Assembly: GCA_002472565.1 (NCBI GenBank)
Contig: DKSK01000019.1
Location: 1-50,599, forward strand
DNA: 50,599 nucleotides
Reading direction: 5' to 3'
Source: Bacteroidales bacterium UBA7258
GTDB lineage: Bacteria; Bacteroidota; Bacteroidia; Bacteroidales; UBA932
The first letter of the stretch is position 1. Every line of letters starts with the position of its first letter. A program made the position numbers and the translations under genes. Below the pieces are notes generated by a model that ran no database searches, had not been told where the DNA came from, and saw only the letters and a list, made by a program, of their open reading frames with translations. Of this stretch, positions 42,173-50,599 are shown piece after piece.

Positions 42173-42189
42173 AGCCTCCTCCCGGTCTG

Positions 42190-43152
42190 ATGCCCCGCAG
42201 ATGGAAGATAAACGGTATTGACGCGATAGACATAGGCACTTTCGCGCTCGCTGTCGTACTCGCCGCCGGAATCTGGCTTCTGCACGGGCTGAGTCAAAAT
42301 TACACGAAACTCGTCAACGTGCCCGTCCAGGTAGAAAGCAACCTGACCGGGCATGCTTCAATTTCTTCCAACACTTCCGTCGTCTCCGCCCGCTGCCGCA
42401 CCACCGGCATGAATCTGCTCAGGCTAGGAAAGGCTTCCAGGCGCAAGCCTCTGGTCATCGATATTCTTCCGGAAGACCTGAGGCATATAGGAGGGGAGGA
42501 CTATTACATCGCCTCGAATTCTCTGGGACGTTATGTGGCGGATATTTTCGGAGAGTCAGCCCAGGTAGAATCTTTCGTGAGCGACACCCTGCTTTTCCGT
42601 TTTCCGTACCAGAACAATAAGAAGGTCCCGGTACAGCCGGTCTATACTATCAGTTTCAAGCAGCAATATGCCGCCGTGAGTCCGTTGAAAGTAACTCCTG
42701 ATTCGGTGACGGTCTACGGCGAGCCTTTCCATCTCGAGCAGATAGACAGAGTCTACACGAAGTCTTTCGCCCTCGAGAATCTCCGTTCAGGCACTCATGG
42801 AGAGATAAAACTCTCTCCGATTAACGGAGTGAGGTTTTCAGAGGAGAGCGTAGAGTATTCGGTGGATGTTTCGCGCTACGTGGAGGTCACCTCTGAAATG
42901 GATGTTGAGAGCCGCCATGTCCCCGCTGACAAGTCGCTCATCATCTATCCGCCTGTGGCAAAGGTTACTTTCAAGTGTCTTTTCCCTGTGACTACCAATC
43001 CGGTAGGCGATGTAAAAATCTATATCGACTACAAAGATTTCGCCGGCTCTCTTGACGGAAAATGCCTCCCGCGGACGACAAAGCTCCCGGCCAGTGTTTT
43101 CGGCTGCGATATCGAGCCTCAGGTTTTCGAATGCGTGGAGAGTTCAAGATGA
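42190..43152 (+). CDS. YbbR-like domain protein
   Basis: A 320-residue protein with a single N-terminal helix (about 16-34) and extracytoplasmic YbbR-type repeats (VPVQPVYTISFKQQYAAVSP, then TPDSVTVYGEP). In Firmicutes the YbbR protein CdaR regulates the diadenylate cyclase CdaA; there is no cyclase gene within the window, so that role is only suggested. The stop overlaps coaE (ATGA at 43149-43152), so coupled translation is likely. Confidence 0.85.
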   Translation: MPRRWKINGIDAIDIGTFALAVVLAAGIWLLHGLSQNYTKLVNVPVQVESNLTGHASISSNTSVVSARCRTTGMNLLRLGKASRRKPLVIDILPEDLRHIGGEDYYIASNSLGRYVADIFGESAQVESFVSDTLLFRFPYQNNKKVPVQPVYTISFKQQYAAVSPLKVTPDSVTVYGEPFHLEQIDRVYTKSFALENLRSGTHGEIKLSPINGVRFSEESVEYSVDVSRYVEVTSEMDVESRHVPADKSLIIYPPVAKVTFKCLFPVTTNPVGDVKIYIDYKDFAGSLDGKCLPRTTKLPASVFGCDIEPQVFECVESSR

Positions 43153-43787
43153 TTCCTACAGTGGCCCTTACCGGGGGGATAGGCGCCGGGAAGAGCGTCG
43201 TCGCGTCCTATCTGAGAGGGAGAGGTGTTCCGGTCTATGATTCTGACTCCATGACCAAGGCGCTCTATGACAAAGATGCCGGACTGGTCGGAAGACTCGA
43301 GGCCTCTCTGGGGCTGGCCTTACGCAGGAGCGATGGTTCCTTCGACAGGAAGGCTCTAGCCGCCGCCATCTTCTCCGGTTCCGAGGCCAGAGCCAAGGCG
43401 GAAGCCCTCATCCATCCGGCCGTTCTCGCCGATTTCCTCTCATGGAAGGAGTCCAGGATTGAGGAAATAGAGAAAGATGGCTGGTGCTTCTATCAAGGCG
43501 GGGCGCCCTTCGTGGTAATCGAGTCTGCAATTATTATGGACAGACCTCTTTTCCGCCCTTACATTGATTACTGTGTCGCTGTTGACGCGCCTCTTGAACT
43601 TAGGGTCGAGAGGGCCGCGGCAAGGGATTTGTCTTCAAAGGAGGCCGTCCGCAAGAGGGTCATGGCGCAGAAGGCCTGCACCACCGACTGGACCATAGTC
43701 AATGATTCAGACATGGAAACGCTTCGTCAGCGCACCGACAAAGTTTTTAAATCGCTATATTTGCAAATAATATCCGGACAGGCTTAG
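43149..43787 (+). CDS. coaE: Dephospho-CoA kinase
   Basis: A 212-residue P-loop kinase: GGIGAGKSVVAS (about 9-20), the CoA-site region VYDSDSMTKALYD and the lid RAAARDLSSKEAVRKRV. It phosphorylates dephospho-CoA, the last step of CoA synthesis. ATG 43149 is chosen for the correct N-terminus MIPTVALTGG; an upstream in-frame ATG at 43062 lies inside the YbbR-like gene. A -7-like box for the next gene lies in its 3' end. Confidence 0.95.
   Translation: MIPTVALTGGIGAGKSVVASYLRGRGVPVYDSDSMTKALYDKDAGLVGRLEASLGLALRRSDGSFDRKALAAAIFSGSEARAKAEALIHPAVLADFLSWKESRIEEIEKDGWCFYQGGAPFVVIESAIIMDRPLFRPYIDYCVAVDAPLELRVERAAARDLSSKEAVRKRVMAQKACTTDWTIVNDSDMETLRQRTDKVFKSLYLQIISGQA
43757..43764 (+). promoter_or_regulatory. 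-7 box for the DUF5606-like gene, inside coaE
   Basis: TATATTTG within the last codons of coaE, 63 bases before ATG 43828. A T-rich -33 region (TTTTTAA, 43744-43750) precedes it. It could give a transcript independent of the nusB operon. Confidence 0.5.
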
Positions 43788-43827
43788 AGCGCCTCTCCGG
43801 GATTTGATTTTTCAAAGGATAAACATC

Positions 43828-44307
43828 ATGGAAACTGAAAAGACTGATCTTACAAAAATTCTCACGGTATCTGGCCAGCACGGCCTCTTCAGATATCTCG
43901 CCCAGGCCCGTACAGGAGCCATCGTTGAGTCTCTCGCCACTGGGGACCGCACTGTCTTCGGCCCGAAGAACAAGATAAACACGCTTGCCGATATCTCCAT
44001 CTATGTAAAGGACGGAGGTGAGATGAAGCTTGCCGATGTTTTCGGAAAGCTCAGGGAAACTCTCGGCGAGGCTGACGCCCCTGCCAAGTCTGTTGCCGAG
44101 ACCGAGGTTAAAGCGCTCTTCGAAAAGGCTGTTCCTGACTACGATCCGGACCGCTTCTACGTTTCCCATATGCGCAAGATCTGCGACTGGTACAACGACC
44201 TCAAGAATCACGCTTCTCTCGAATTCGTAAGCCCTGAAGAGGCTGAGAAAGCTGAAGAAGAGGCTGAGGAAAAGGCTTCCGAGAGCGGGGACAAGACTAA
44301 CGAATAA
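43828..44307 (+). CDS. DUF5606-like conserved protein
   Basis: A 159-residue protein: a globular N-terminal part (LTKILTVSGQHGLFRYLAQA, then GAIVESLATGDRTVFG), a helical middle, and a very acidic C-terminal tail. It resembles DUF5606 proteins, common in Bacteroidota and of unknown function. The start ATG 43828 (METEKTDLTKIL) is preferred to an upstream ATG at 43804. rimO starts four bases after its stop, suggesting a link to translation, but this is context only. Confidence 0.78.
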   Translation: METEKTDLTKILTVSGQHGLFRYLAQARTGAIVESLATGDRTVFGPKNKINTLADISIYVKDGGEMKLADVFGKLRETLGEADAPAKSVAETEVKALFEKAVPDYDPDRFYVSHMRKICDWYNDLKNHASLEFVSPEEAEKAEEEAEEKASESGDKTNE

Positions 44308-44311
44308 GCCA

Positions 44312-45631
44312 ATGTCAGGCAAGAAATCGCTCCAGGTAATCACTTTAGGCTGTTCGAAGAACACCGTTGACACCGAGCATCTTCTGGCCCAGGTCGAAGA
44401 CAGCTTCGACATAAAGCCTGAGGATGACGAGTCTCCGGTGGATTACTTGCTTGTCAATACATGCGGCTTCATCGGCGAGGCCAAGCAGCAGAGTGTCAAT
44501 GAGATTCTCGCCTGCGTCGAGAGAAAGAAGAAGGGCCTGGCGAAGAAGCTTCTGGTCTTCGGCTGTCTTTCCCAGCGCTATTCCGACCAGCTTCCCGGTC
44601 TCATACCGGAGGTGGACGGCTGGTACGGCGCGCGGGATCTCGCTCCGGTGGTCAAGGCTCTCGGCGGACAGATGAAGCCGGCCCTGAGGACCAGGCGGAT
44701 GGCGAGTGAAAAGCACGACACCTACGCCTATATCAAGATTTCCGAAGGCTGTGACCGGCGCTGCTCCTATTGCGCCATACCTTTCATCCGCGGAGCGCAC
44801 AGGTCCGTGCCGATGGAGGATATTGAGTCTGAGGCCAGATCGCTTGCCTCCCAGGGCGTGAGGGAACTTATCCTCATTGCACAGGACACTACTTACTACG
44901 GTCTGGACCTCTACGGCAAGAGGATGCTCGCAGAACTTCTGCGAAGACTTTCCTCCATAGAAGAAATCGGCTGGATAAGAATCCATTACAGCTATCCGGC
45001 CGACTTCCCTGAGGACGTTCTGGAGGAGATGGCGAATAACCCTAAGGTCTGCCGCTATCTCGACATCCCTCTCCAGCATGTCTCCGACAAGGTCTTGAAG
45101 GCTATGCACAGGGGAGTGGACGGGGAGTGGACCCGGAACCTCATCAAGAAGATGAGGGCGAAGGTCCCCGGAATAGCGCTCAGAACTACGATGATAGTCG
45201 GCCATCCGGGTGAAGGAGCAAAGGAGTTCAACGAGCTCCTTGACTTTGTCCGTGAGGCCAGGTTCGAGAGACTCGGCGCCTTTCAGTATTCTGAAGAGGA
45301 GGGGACTTTCGACGCGGAGAACTTCAAGGATGAGGTCAAGCCATATGTGAAGAAGCGCAGACTTAGCCGGCTGATGACTCTTCAGCGCGAGATTTCCCTT
45401 GCCTATAACGAGTCTCGTGTCGGTACCAGGGTCAAGGTGCTTGTCGATGACCTCATAGACGGAGCCTATGTCTGCAGGAGCGAATTTGAGAGTCCTGACG
45501 TGGATGGCGAGATTATTGTAAGTATTCAGCCCGGCATGAAAGATCCGGGGTCTCTTGTCGGAAAATTCGTGGAAGTCGAAATTACCGGGGCAGGGGACTA
45601 CGATCTCAGTGCGAAATTAACGGGAATTTGA
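44312..45631 (+). CDS. rimO: Ribosomal protein S12 methylthiotransferase RimO
   Basis: A 439-residue radical-SAM enzyme of the MiaB/RimO family. The N-terminal UPF0004 domain ligates an auxiliary cluster through cysteines 14 (TLGCSKN), 51 (NTCGF) and 85 (FGCLSQR). The radical-SAM cluster is CDRRCSYC (147, 151, 154), followed by IPFIRGAHRS, which is RimO-typical. A TRAM domain ends the protein. It methylthiolates an aspartate in ribosomal protein S12. The following lipoprotein gene starts four bases later. Confidence 0.96.
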   Translation: MSGKKSLQVITLGCSKNTVDTEHLLAQVEDSFDIKPEDDESPVDYLLVNTCGFIGEAKQQSVNEILACVERKKKGLAKKLLVFGCLSQRYSDQLPGLIPEVDGWYGARDLAPVVKALGGQMKPALRTRRMASEKHDTYAYIKISEGCDRRCSYCAIPFIRGAHRSVPMEDIESEARSLASQGVRELILIAQDTTYYGLDLYGKRMLAELLRRLSSIEEIGWIRIHYSYPADFPEDVLEEMANNPKVCRYLDIPLQHVSDKVLKAMHRGVDGEWTRNLIKKMRAKVPGIALRTTMIVGHPGEGAKEFNELLDFVREARFERLGAFQYSEEEGTFDAENFKDEVKPYVKKRRLSRLMTLQREISLAYNESRVGTRVKVLVDDLIDGAYVCRSEFESPDVDGEIIVSIQPGMKDPGSLVGKFVEVEITGAGDYDLSAKLTGI

Positions 45632-45635
45632 TATT

Positions 45636-46568
45636 ATGAATAAGTTTGGACTTCTTGTTGCCTCTGCCGCTATGATCGCGGCCTCAGCCTGTGAGCCGAC
45701 AGCCTATGTTTGGAACGTTGACATGAGCCAAGCTTCCAAGTCCGGGATGAATCTTTCCGGGAAGAGCATGGCCGTGGTATATCTTGAAGATGAAAGCGGA
45801 AGAGATTCTTCGTTCAACGGAGGACTGGCTGAAGGTTTTGCCTCCGAGATGGAGAAGTCCTATTTCAACGGGGACAAGGCAGTTTCCGTCTATTCTCTGC
45901 CGAAGGACCCGAAGGGAGTCTACTCTTCGAAGGACACTCTTATCCATCTGGTCATGCAGACGGATGACGATGTAGTCTTCCTCTTCGACACCCCTGACTT
46001 CGGCGAGGCGGGCGTCACTTCGCGCAGGTCCTCACATCTCGACTCTCCTGATTCGTCTGTAATAGCTACTGTCTCAATACCTTACAAGGTAAGGCTATAT
46101 GCCTTCGATTCCAGATCTGGCTCTGATTCGGTCAGGGTCTTCTCCGGCAATGCCTCTACGGACAAACATGTCTTCGCTTCCGATAATGAAGGAGATAAGC
46201 TCATAATTGACCGGGCTTATTCGGGACTCTACTCACAGGGGGAGAGTACCGGCAAACTCTCAGCCGAGAAGTTTGCCGCGCGCTGGAGCCAGCAGTCTTT
46301 CAGACTTTACGCCCGCGATGATGATGAGGTATGGATGAAGTCTCTAAGGGACGCCTATGACTTCAAATGGCGCGACGCCATGAATACATGGATGAAGGAG
46401 GCGGCTTCCGGCAATGTGAAATTGCGTTCAGCAGCCTCCTTCAATATGGCCGTTGCCAGTTTCATTCTCGGCGACAGAGACCTTGCTCTCAAGTGGCTTG
46501 ACCAGAGTGACAAGAATTATCCTTTGGATGGTTCTGCCGAGCTTCGTAAAAAGATTAATTCGCGTTAA
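45636..46568 (+). CDS. Conserved lipoprotein, DUF6340-like
   Basis: A 310-residue exported protein with lipobox IAASAC (cysteine 19). It has a beta-rich central part (KSMAVVYLEDESGRDSSF, then VIATVSIPYKVRLYAFDS) and a C-terminal helical part with two TPR-like turns (AMNTWMKEAASGN, then RDLALKWLDQSDKNYP). This matches the DUF6340 group found in Bacteroidota, of unknown function. Last gene before a terminator shared with the convergent glp operon. Confidence 0.78.
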   Translation: MNKFGLLVASAAMIAASACEPTAYVWNVDMSQASKSGMNLSGKSMAVVYLEDESGRDSSFNGGLAEGFASEMEKSYFNGDKAVSVYSLPKDPKGVYSSKDTLIHLVMQTDDDVVFLFDTPDFGEAGVTSRRSSHLDSPDSSVIATVSIPYKVRLYAFDSRSGSDSVRVFSGNASTDKHVFASDNEGDKLIIDRAYSGLYSQGESTGKLSAEKFAARWSQQSFRLYARDDDEVWMKSLRDAYDFKWRDAMNTWMKEAASGNVKLRSAASFNMAVASFILGDRDLALKWLDQSDKNYPLDGSAELRKKINSR

Positions 46569-46600
46569 GTCCGCTCGCTTTACCGAGTGAGACTTATTTT
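46567..46600. terminator. Terminator between convergent lipoprotein gene and glp operon
   Basis: AAGTC with GACTT and GCTCG with CGAGT form an imperfect stem (46567-46595), followed by T residues on the plus strand. The minus-strand stop of glpC overlaps its right arm, so it may serve both directions. Confidence 0.6.
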
Positions 46601-47832
46601 GAGTTCAGCCTCGCCGTTGCCTCGAGATCGAGAGCGTCGGCGAGGATTATTATCGGGTTTACTACCTTATAGCCTGTGCACATCTCTATCTGCCATTTGC
46701 AGGTGTCGCATTCCGTAGTCACGTAGTCCGGGTCGACCCTCTTGATGTTGTCGAAAAGCGGCTTGCCGATTGCCTCAGAGGCTCTCCTGTTCTCTTTCTT
46801 AAAGCCGTAGGTGCCTGCGATGCCACAGCAATTGCTGTCCAGAGGGATGAACTCCAGGCCAGGGATGAGTCCCATCAGCCTCTTGGTGAAAATCTGCCAG
46901 CCGAGCTTCTCCATGTGGCAGGGGGTGTGATAGGCGACCCTGGCCTTGAAATCTTTCCTGAAGACCAGTTCCGCCTTGCCGGAATCGATGAGCTCGTAGA
47001 AGAACTTCTCGGCCAGGGTCACTGACTCGCGGATTTTGCTGATGTCTACGCCGAGAATTCCCGGGTATTCATCCCTTATGGTGAAGGTGCAGGTCGTTGC
47101 CGTGGCCACGATAGGGCGGCCCAGCTCTACTTGTTCGCCGAGGACTCCAACATTTCTCTTGGCGATTTTCACAGCTCTGTCTTTCAGCAGGTTGGAAACT
47201 TTTGCGACTCCGCAGCAACGCTCATCCATGAGGTTGACCCCATATCCCAGAGCGTTTGCGACCTTGACGAAGGCTATTCCGACCTCCGGATGCTGGTATT
47301 CTGTGGAGCAGCCGTGGAAATAGGCCAGTTGATTCTTGAACTCTGCCTGTTTCGCCTTGGCGTTCTTGTTGAACCAGCCGATGAAGCCATGGAAGGTGTA
47401 TTTCGGGAAATCGCAATTTTTCGAGATGCCCATCACAGAGTCCATGACGGCCTTGACCGGCTTCATGGAGACCATGGTGTTGACTACGGGGGCTAGAGGA
47501 CGGGCCACCTTTCCCATGAAGTCGGTTTCCGCGAGAATTCTGTCGCGGAGATTCGGCTTGTGCTTTGAGTAGCGCAGTCTGGCGGAATGGATGAGATCGG
47601 CTATGTGGACACCTGAAGGGCAGGAGACCTCGCATCGCTTGCAGTTCATGCAATACTTGAGGTTTTCGTCGAAGAAGAAGCCGTTTTTCAGACGGAGTCT
47701 TTCTCCGTCAGGTCCGGCCTGCTTTGGTCCAGGGTACAAGGGATTTACTGGCACGACAGGGCAGTAAGCCGTACATATCGTGCACTTCATGCATTCCTCG
47801 AAATTAGATTTGCTTATGGTAGTCTCTTGCAT
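46594..47832 (-). CDS. glpC: Anaerobic glycerol-3-phosphate dehydrogenase subunit C
   Basis: A 412-residue iron-sulphur protein. Two [4Fe-4S] clusters are ligated by cysteines 14, 17, 20, 24 and 61, 64, 67, 71; two CCG domains follow (CCGVAK and CCGIAGTYG), as in heterodisulfide-reductase-like and GlpC proteins. It anchors the GlpAB dimer to the membrane and passes electrons to the quinone pool. Order glpA - glpB - glpC as in other anaerobes; gap to glpB is three bases. Confidence 0.95.
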   Translation of the reverse strand: MQETTISKSNFEECMKCTICTAYCPVVPVNPLYPGPKQAGPDGERLRLKNGFFFDENLKYCMNCKRCEVSCPSGVHIADLIHSARLRYSKHKPNLRDRILAETDFMGKVARPLAPVVNTMVSMKPVKAVMDSVMGISKNCDFPKYTFHGFIGWFNKNAKAKQAEFKNQLAYFHGCSTEYQHPEVGIAFVKVANALGYGVNLMDERCCGVAKVSNLLKDRAVKIAKRNVGVLGEQVELGRPIVATATTCTFTIRDEYPGILGVDISKIRESVTLAEKFFYELIDSGKAELVFRKDFKARVAYHTPCHMEKLGWQIFTKRLMGLIPGLEFIPLDSNCCGIAGTYGFKKENRRASEAIGKPLFDNIKRVDPDYVTTECDTCKWQIEMCTGYKVVNPIIILADALDLEATARLNSK

Positions 47833-47835
47833 GTT

Positions 47836-49077
47836 CTATCCTTTGATTATTTCGTCCGCTACCTTGAGCGCGCTGGTCATTGCGACGCCTGCGCCGCTGC
47901 CTTCGGCCACGAGGTTGTAGCCGCTGAGCACGGAGCCGATAGCATATAGATTGCTTATCTTCTCTCCCCCTATTGAAGGGTGGAAATCTTCATCAGTCCG
48001 TACCCCGAAGCCGAGGTAGTTCTGTTTTCCGAAGAAGTCCTTTGTGTACCAGTTCTCCCTTCCTTGCGCGTAGTCGGTGTCGAGCCCGAAGACGGTCTCG
48101 CTGATTTTTTCAGGAGTCGCCGTAAGCCCTTTGCTGTAGAAACTGCCGCTCGCGAGCACGTAGGAATCGGCCTCGATCGCGGTTTCTCCCAAATTCATGG
48201 TATGGATGCAGCTGACCTTCCCGCCGAAGACTTCAGGCCTGGTGGCGCTGTCGCCTTTGAGAAGCGTGCCTCCGGCTCTTTCGAAGGAAGAGAGAAGTTC
48301 CAGTTGCGAACGGATTCCCGGGACGGAAGGCGGCATATTCCCGAGGAACATGAGTCTGGCCTTGATGCTTTCACGGAGAATTTCCATAGCTACATCGTCC
48401 TCCAGATTGAAGACTGCAGGCAGTATGACAACGTCTTCTCCCTTCAGTCTGCAATTCACCGCTTCCGCGACTTTGCGGGCAATTTCCGGTTTGGCGGCTA
48501 TCCTGCCGATGTTGACAGACCGCATCTCCGAAGGATTCCGCCTGAGATAGGAAATCTCAGGGATGTCGAGCGTCATGATTTCAGCCTGGGTTCCGCGGGC
48601 GGACAGCCCCTCGGCTATGAAGGCCGAGTTGAAATCCAGGTAGCCGCTGAAATTGGCAATCATGGCCTTTTCGCCGGGCTTTTCGTTCCCGGGTTTGAAG
48701 AGGGTGACGCTGTCCAGGGCCATCCAAGTCGGTCTGAGCATGCCCAAAGCCGAATACATCAGCGAATTTGAATCAATGTTGCCGTGGAGGGGGGTGAGAG
48801 CCTCAGCCATGAGGGAAGGGATCATTTCGGCGTATTTCCTTACGTCCCCGACCTTGCTGTAAGGGTGCGAGGCTGGCAATTTCCCGATTTCGTCAAAAGG
48901 GTTCTTGACGAAATTGCCGTCTGAATCTCTTGACAACAGACCGAAGCCGCCTGAAGAGAAATACATGACATTCTGGCCGGAAGTGACCATGAGGCATTTT
49001 TTGCCCGCCTTCTGGAGGGCATATCCGCAGGTCAGGCCACTCAGGCCCCCGCCTATAATAATTACATCAAATTTCAT
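47836..49077 (-). CDS. glpB: Anaerobic glycerol-3-phosphate dehydrogenase subunit B
   Basis: A 413-residue flavoprotein beginning with the dinucleotide-binding fold MKFDVIIIGGGLSGLTCGYA (shown in full, 20 residues) and ending with a GSVLSGYNLVAEGSGAGVAM-type FAD-site block. It forms the catalytic dimer with GlpA. The start overlaps the glpA stop by four bases (49074-49077), so translation is coupled. Confidence 0.94.
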   Translation of the reverse strand: MKFDVIIIGGGLSGLTCGYALQKAGKKCLMVTSGQNVMYFSSGGFGLLSRDSDGNFVKNPFDEIGKLPASHPYSKVGDVRKYAEMIPSLMAEALTPLHGNIDSNSLMYSALGMLRPTWMALDSVTLFKPGNEKPGEKAMIANFSGYLDFNSAFIAEGLSARGTQAEIMTLDIPEISYLRRNPSEMRSVNIGRIAAKPEIARKVAEAVNCRLKGEDVVILPAVFNLEDDVAMEILRESIKARLMFLGNMPPSVPGIRSQLELLSSFERAGGTLLKGDSATRPEVFGGKVSCIHTMNLGETAIEADSYVLASGSFYSKGLTATPEKISETVFGLDTDYAQGRENWYTKDFFGKQNYLGFGVRTDEDFHPSIGGEKISNLYAIGSVLSGYNLVAEGSGAGVAMTSALKVADEIIKG

Positions 49078-50599
49078 ATTCCTTTTGTTCCGGCCAGCCC
49101 GAAGACTTCCGAATAGACTATCTGTGTGTATTCGTTTTCCCTTAGCGTGTCACCCCAGGCGACCGGATACATGCCCTTCCATCTCTCGTTCATGAATTGC
49201 TTGAGGTCTTTCCGCTCCTTAGCCGCGCAGCCGTTTGCCTTGGCGATGAGTCCGGCGGCGCGGCAGGCGCAGAGCTCTCCCTGGCAGGTTCCCATGCCGA
49301 CTCTGGTGCGGCGCCTCAGGTCTACGAGATTGTTGACTTCGCCCGTGGAGATGGCGGCCTTCACCTCTGCCGAGGGAACCTCTTCGCATTCGCAGATCAG
49401 ACTGCTGTCTTTCTCGTTCTCGAAGTGTAGTTTTGCGGCTCTCGACCCCAGTCTGCCGGCAGAGGCCTTCTCGACTGTGCTCGGGACGCTCCAGAATTTT
49501 CCGGTTGTTTCCTCGACGTTCTTTCCGGCTTCGGAACCAGGCAGAGGAGTGGTGCGGGTTTCGCAGGCCTTGTCAACTCCGAGTTTCTTGCAGACGAGGT
49601 CGGCCGCTTTTTCGGCCATCAGCCTGTAAGTCATGAGCTTTCCGCCCGTTATGCTTATGAAGCCCTTGACTCCGTCGCGAATTTCGTGGTCGAGCAGAAC
49701 GATTCCGCGGCTGATGTTTCTCCCTGAAGGATCGTTTTCTGCGGACACCAGAGGCCTGACTCCTGCGTAGGCTCTCAGAATTCTTGTAGTTGAGAGGCAA
49801 GGAGCAAGTTTCGCCCCTTCGGCAAGAAGAAGGTCGACCTCGTCTGGGGTGACTTCGAGGTGGTCGCACTCCTCGTAAGGTACATGGGTGGAGGTGGTTC
49901 CTATCACGCAGACCGTGTCCCCCGGGACCAGAATGTCGGCGTTGGCCGGCTTGCGGCAGCGGTTCAGCACGACTCCGTTCACCCTGTGCGCGAAAATGAG
50001 GAGGGCGCCTTTGGCCGGGAACATGGAGATAGGGCAGCCGGCGAGGTCTGCTATGTGATGTCCCCAGATTCCGCCGGCGTTAACGGTTATCGCGGCATGG
50101 TATTCGGTGCTTTCTCCGCTCTTTTTGTCGTAGACGCGCACCCCCGTCACAGTGCCGCCATCCTTCAGGATTTCGGTTACTTCGGTATAAGTCAGGACTT
50201 TTGCTCCGTGGAGCTTGGCATCGTAGATATTGGAGGTGCAAAGTCTGAAAGGGTCGACGGATCCGTCCGGAACCCTCACTGCGCCAATTATGTCAGGATT
50301 GACAGATGGCTCAAGGCGTTTCGCCTCTTCCGGGTCGATGACTTCTGCCTTGATCCCCGCATCGAGACAGGCCTCTACGAATTTTGCCTGATATGAGAGG
50401 TCGTCTTCCGGGAGCGTGAGAAAAAATCCGGATGTGTCGTCAACGCAGTGGCTGGCCACACGTTTCAATATCATGTTCTCCTGGATGCATTCTGAGGCCG
50501 ATTCTTTGTCGGTGACGGCGTAGCGTGCCCCGCTATGGAGAAGTCCGTGGTTGCGGCCGGTCGCTCCGTCCGCCAGATCGTTCCTCTCGATCAGCAGGA
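49074..50599 (-). CDS. glpA: Anaerobic glycerol-3-phosphate dehydrogenase subunit A (5' end beyond window)
   Basis: About 508 residues of the C-terminal part. The frame is open to the window edge (LLIERNDLADGATGRNHGLL from the last bases), so the N-terminal Rossmann GXGXXG is cut off. The part seen contains the DAO domain (VTVNAGGIWGHHIADLAG, then ITGGKLMTYRLMAEKAADL) and a C-terminal BFD-type [2Fe-2S] domain with ligands in CECEEV and GTCQGELCACRA. It oxidises glycerol-3-phosphate to dihydroxyacetone phosphate under anaerobic conditions. It lies first of the visible glpABC operon; its promoter is outside the window. Confidence 0.95.
   Translation of the reverse strand, partial: LLIERNDLADGATGRNHGLLHSGARYAVTDKESASECIQENMILKRVASHCVDDTSGFFLTLPEDDLSYQAKFVEACLDAGIKAEVIDPEEAKRLEPSVNPDIIGAVRVPDGSVDPFRLCTSNIYDAKLHGAKVLTYTEVTEILKDGGTVTGVRVYDKKSGESTEYHAAITVNAGGIWGHHIADLAGCPISMFPAKGALLIFAHRVNGVVLNRCRKPANADILVPGDTVCVIGTTSTHVPYEECDHLEVTPDEVDLLLAEGAKLAPCLSTTRILRAYAGVRPLVSAENDPSGRNISRGIVLLDHEIRDGVKGFISITGGKLMTYRLMAEKAADLVCKKLGVDKACETRTTPLPGSEAGKNVEETTGKFWSVPSTVEKASAGRLGSRAAKLHFENEKDSSLICECEEVPSAEVKAAISTGEVNNLVDLRRRTRVGMGTCQGELCACRAAGLIAKANGCAAKERKDLKQFMNERWKGMYPVAWGDTLRENEYTQIVYSEVFGLAGTKGI

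Noticed and set aside
1..50599. CRISPR array, prophage, integrative element or insertion sequence
   Set aside because: No spacer-like periodic repeats, transposase, integrase, phage structural genes or tRNA-end duplications are seen on either strand.

Overview
The window reads as a stretch of a Bacteroidales (phylum Bacteroidota) chromosome. The basis is fourfold. Many intergenic spaces carry the Bacteroidota -7 box TAnnTTTG, a few with a TTTG-like -33 element about 18-20 bases upstream. Families largely confined to or typical of this phylum recur: DUF4301, GSCFA, DUF3276/PUR-type, DUF5606-like and DUF6340-like proteins, long NusB, and an OadG subunit with a lamin-tail domain. The glycerol-3-phosphate dehydrogenase is the anaerobic GlpABC type. 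Gene orders such as zapA - 6S RNA - rny and nusB - yajC - ybbR - coaE are consistent with this group. I cannot place it at genus level. There is no rRNA, tRNA, CRISPR array, phage, integrase or insertion sequence; it looks like ordinary core chromosome.

Layout. 1-5217: the 3' part of an ABC ATPase gene and two large MacB/FtsX-type permeases, then a strong terminator. 5342-6694: a MATE transporter. 6822-10988 (minus): a four-gene sodium-pumping acyl-CoA (probably methylmalonyl-CoA) decarboxylase operon, the energy-conserving step on the succinate-to-propionate route, with a promoter upstream. 11327-12839 (minus): YebC-like protein and a membrane-anchored TPR protein. 12962-17027 (plus): recF, a DciA/DUF721 protein, pdxB and a DUF4301 protein. 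17028-17499: a hairpin-rich noncoding stretch. 17500-20319: a YtrA-type module (ABC ATPase, membrane protein, GntR repressor, GIN-domain lipoprotein). 20316-21973 (minus): an AraC-type regulator and a deoxyhypusine-synthase homologue; divergent to it are lysA and ffh. 24609-27563 (minus): 5'-nucleotidase-like lipoprotein and a predicted outer-membrane protein. 27611-28504: GSCFA protein. 28501-32917 (minus): dsbD, rny, a ncRNA that is most likely 6S RNA, zapA and a small coiled-coil protein. 33048-34725: a dicarboxylate/amino-acid symporter and an FlK-like thioesterase. 34894-40744 (minus): nadE, trpS, purine nucleoside phosphorylase, an MTA/SAH-deaminase-like amidohydrolase and a PUR-type nucleic-acid-binding protein. 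40856-46568 (plus): nusB, yajC, ybbR-like, coaE, a DUF5606-like gene, rimO and a lipoprotein. 46594-50599 (minus): glpC, glpB and a partial glpA.

Functionally the window mixes anaerobic energy metabolism (decarboxylase pump, GlpABC feeding a quinone pool), cofactor synthesis (PdxB, CoaE, NadE), replication, division and translation housekeeping (RecF, DciA-like, ZapA, Ffh, YajC, NusB, TrpS, RimO, RNase Y) and purine salvage. I found no obviously new multi-gene system. The most notable items are a deoxyhypusine-synthase homologue lacking the catalytic lysine, the lamin-tail/OadG fusion, three 23-bp promoter-like repeats before the symporter, very short predicted mRNA leaders, three convergent pairs with overlapping stop codons, a long hairpin inside the biotin-carrier linker, and two intergenic stretches that share sequence words.
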